Positions 62,691 through 64,000 of a DNA stretch of 64,000 bases are shown in pieces (the first letter of the stretch is position 1; each line of letters begins with the position of its first letter). Origin of the DNA: Meconema thalassinum (lineage: Eukaryota > Arthropoda > Insecta > Orthoptera > Tettigoniidae). A program made the translations under genes and the position numbers. The notes below the pieces were generated by a model, which saw nothing but the letters and a program-made list of their open reading frames with translations, was not told the DNA's origin and ran no database searches. The DNA lies in NCBI GenBank assembly GCA_946902985.2, contig OX336399.1:162918911-162982910 (forward strand), written 5' to 3'.

Positions 62691-62890
62691 GGTAGAATAT
62701 TCTTGGCAACAGCCTGCATGACGAACAAGGCTGCTTCACTGGTGTCCCACGTGACACCCGTCTGCTGGAGGTTCAAGAACATTTGCCTAAAGCAATTTGA
62801 TGAGCCCACAATGAACACAACATCCTTGATGAGTTCCGCTACTTTCAGACGGAAGTCCGAGAAGTCATCTCCGTCTTCCAACAGCCCCTC
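62691..62890 (-). CDS. TNPO3: Transportin-3 exon (first in window)
   Basis: A 200-nt exon, 66 codons plus two bases of a Pro codon, starting in phase 0. It reads EGLLEDGDDFSDFRLKVAEL, IKDVVFIVGSSNCFRQMFLN, LQQTGVTWDTSEAALFVMQA, VAKNIL, matching vertebrate DDFGEFRMRVSDLVKDLIF, IGSMECFAQLY, WEVTEAVLFIMAAIAKSV. Acceptor ATCTTCCTCCTAG, donor CTACC/GTAAGT. The upstream intron begins with a LINE only about 40 bp away. Confidence 0.96.
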
Positions 62891-62920
62891 CTAGGAGGAA
62901 GATGAATTAGTACCTCTACC
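62891..62920 (-). promoter_or_regulatory. 3' splice site and branch point of exon 62691-62890
   Basis: Minus strand has TACTAAT at 62906-62912, an almost perfect branch-site match, a short pyrimidine stretch TTCATCTTCCTCC and AG at 62892-62891. The candidate branch A (62907) is 17 bases from the exon. Confidence 0.65.
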
Positions 62921-62924
62921 AGAA

Positions 62925-63925
62925 AAAAATGGAATTGAAACAATAGTTTGAAGGGAAATGTACAATGGAAGTATAAGCTGTGTGAAAGTAGGAGGAGAGA
63001 GATCAGATTGGCTGGAACAGAAGAATGGCTTGAGGCAAGGGAGTGTACTTTCACCAATTCTCTTCATTGTAGTGATGGACGATATAATGACCAGAGTGGC
63101 GGAAGTGGTGGGTGAAAGAAGGATGAAAGTAATGGTGCTTACAGATGATTTGATGATCTGGGGAAACAAGGAGGAGGAGGAAGTACAGGAGCAGTTGGAT
63201 GTATGGGAAGAAATAGTATATGGATATGGGATGAAGTTTAGCATAAGCAAAAACGAGTTGATCACAACCAGGAAGAAGGAGAGTCACAACGGGAATAACA
63301 ATTGGTGGGGAAGAATTGAGGAAAGTAGAGAGTTTCAAGTATCTGGGAAGCATGATACAAGAAAATGGAAGAAACAACAGAGAAATAAATGAGCAGGGGA
63401 GACGAGCAGAATTATTCAGGAAAAGTGTTAGGAGTCTGGTATAGAGTAAGGATGTCCCACAAAACATCAAAAGGGTTATATATAGGACGTACTACGTCCC
63501 AATCCAGACGTATGCCTCAGAGACCTGGGTTATGAAAGGAAGGGAGCGAAGCAGAATACAGGCTAGTGAGCTGCGATTCCTGAGAAACAGTACTGGAGTG
63601 ACCAAGGTGGACATTAAGAAATGAGAAGATCAGAGAATTAATCAAGGAGGGATAGAGTAATCAAGGCTTAAATGGTATGGGCATGTTAAGCAAATGGATG
63701 GGAGGAGGATACCCAAGAAGGTACACGAGATGAAAATGGAGGGAAAAAGACCGAGAGGAAGGCCAAGAGATAAGTGGCTGAAGGGTGTGGAGGACTGCGT
63801 GCGAAAGAAAGGAGAAGACTGGACCAAGGTGGTGACGGAAAGATGGTGGGAGGACAGAAGATGATGGAGAGGCTTATGTTCCAAACAGACGTGGCCAGTG
63901 GCTGGAAACTGTGTAAGATGATGAT
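62925..63925 (+). mobile_element. LINE-A copy, 5'-truncated, next to an exon
   Basis: GIETIV near 62931, MYNGSISCVKVGGERSDWLE, NGLRQGSVLSPILF, VMVLTDDLMIWGNKEEEEVQ (ADD changed to TDD), YGMKFSISKNELITTRKK, a shift, SFKYLGSMIQENGRNNREIN, YYVPIQTYASETWVMKGRE, then a decayed C terminus and GATGATG tail. Antisense to TNPO3. Confidence 0.87.
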
Positions 63926-64000
63926 GCTGATAGGGATTTTCTTGAATTTTGGCCGAATTTGTAGCCGTTCAAACAAAGAACGTGCACACTCTTGGTATAT
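63926..64000. other. Intron sequence to window end
   Basis: Short unique sequence after the LINE tail; nothing recognised. Confidence 0.4.

Larger units (their letters stand above)
4158..62890 (-). other. TNPO3: Transportin-3 gene, internal part (six exons, five giant introns)
   Basis: Six exons on this strand join in perfect phase (2/1, 1/2, 1/2, 0/0, 0/0) into 909 nt = 303 codons with no stop. The product matches the middle of transportin-3, a HEAT-repeat importin-beta family receptor that binds RS-domain splicing factors and releases them in the nucleus on RanGTP binding; the family is about 920 residues long, so roughly one third is present. All five introns are GT-AG. They measure about 24.2, 3.8, 8.2, 18.4 and 3.2 kb and are filled with transposable elements. 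The N-terminal exons and the next C-terminal exon, which should carry the conserved HQHSCFLYLGS-type segment, were not found and should lie outside the window. Each exon is intact, so I infer a working gene and not a retrocopy. Confidence 0.93.

Overview
The window looks like a stretch of a large, repeat-packed arthropod nuclear genome, most likely an insect and possibly an orthopteran. The evidence is AT-rich non-coding DNA, spliced exons with GT-AG introns, many LINE families, tRNA-headed SINEs, mariner, hAT, Tigger, Helitron-like and Penelope-like insertions. Nothing prokaryotic was seen. The orthopteran suggestion is an inference from the style of the SINEs, not a proven assignment.

The one host gene is easy to miss. 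Six short exons on the minus strand (62691-62890, 38319-38458, 34369-34560, 26038-26138, 7469-7603, 4158-4298) read consecutively, in matching splice phases, as 303 codons from the middle of transportin-3 (TNPO3, called Tnpo-SR in flies). This importin-beta family receptor carries SR-rich splicing factors into the nucleus. The introns are about 24.2, 3.8, 8.2, 18.4 and 3.2 kb. Exons before the first and after the sixth lie outside the window, so almost everything else here is intron content.

Layout, left to right. 0-4 kb: LINE fragment, 50-bp LINE tail, hammerhead-like core and a CGGBP1-related hAT transposase. 4-8.4 kb: exons 6 and 5 of the series, mariner remnant, two small TIR/hairpin elements, SINEs. 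8.6-13.3 kb: stacked LINE fragments. 13.3-18.1 kb: a giant palindromic element carrying a PIN-like/Cys-rich gene and a nested LINE, itself inside another LINE. 19-25.9 kb: mariner split by an LTR-like unit, then an RTE-type LINE split by a palindrome that was in turn hit by a nearly complete I-group LINE. 26-36 kb: two exons, LINEs, a 1.3 kb solo LTR. 36-40 kb: LINE pieces, one exon, a fold-back element with tRNA-like arms, a Tigger remnant. 40.2-46.4 kb: a hAT element with a perfect 8-bp target duplication and a full-length 3.1 kb LINE inside. 47-58 kb: two Helitron-like copies, a SINE split by a TIR element, and a four-layer nest at 50.6-53.5 kb. 58-64 kb: mariner, LINE 3' ends, Tigger remnant, the first exon of the series and a final LINE.

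The strongest patterns beyond ordinary repeats are: (1) palindromic insertions with hammerhead-ribozyme-like cores and 11-12 bp target duplications, best read as Penelope-like retroelements; (2) three separate insertions of only 50-53 bp that consist of a LINE/SINE 3' hairpin plus tail, each with a 12-13 bp target duplication; (3) the palindrome with the PIN/CXC gene; (4) the dispersed TNPO3 gene. All element family names rest on reading motifs by eye; boundaries given as approximate were not checked by alignment.
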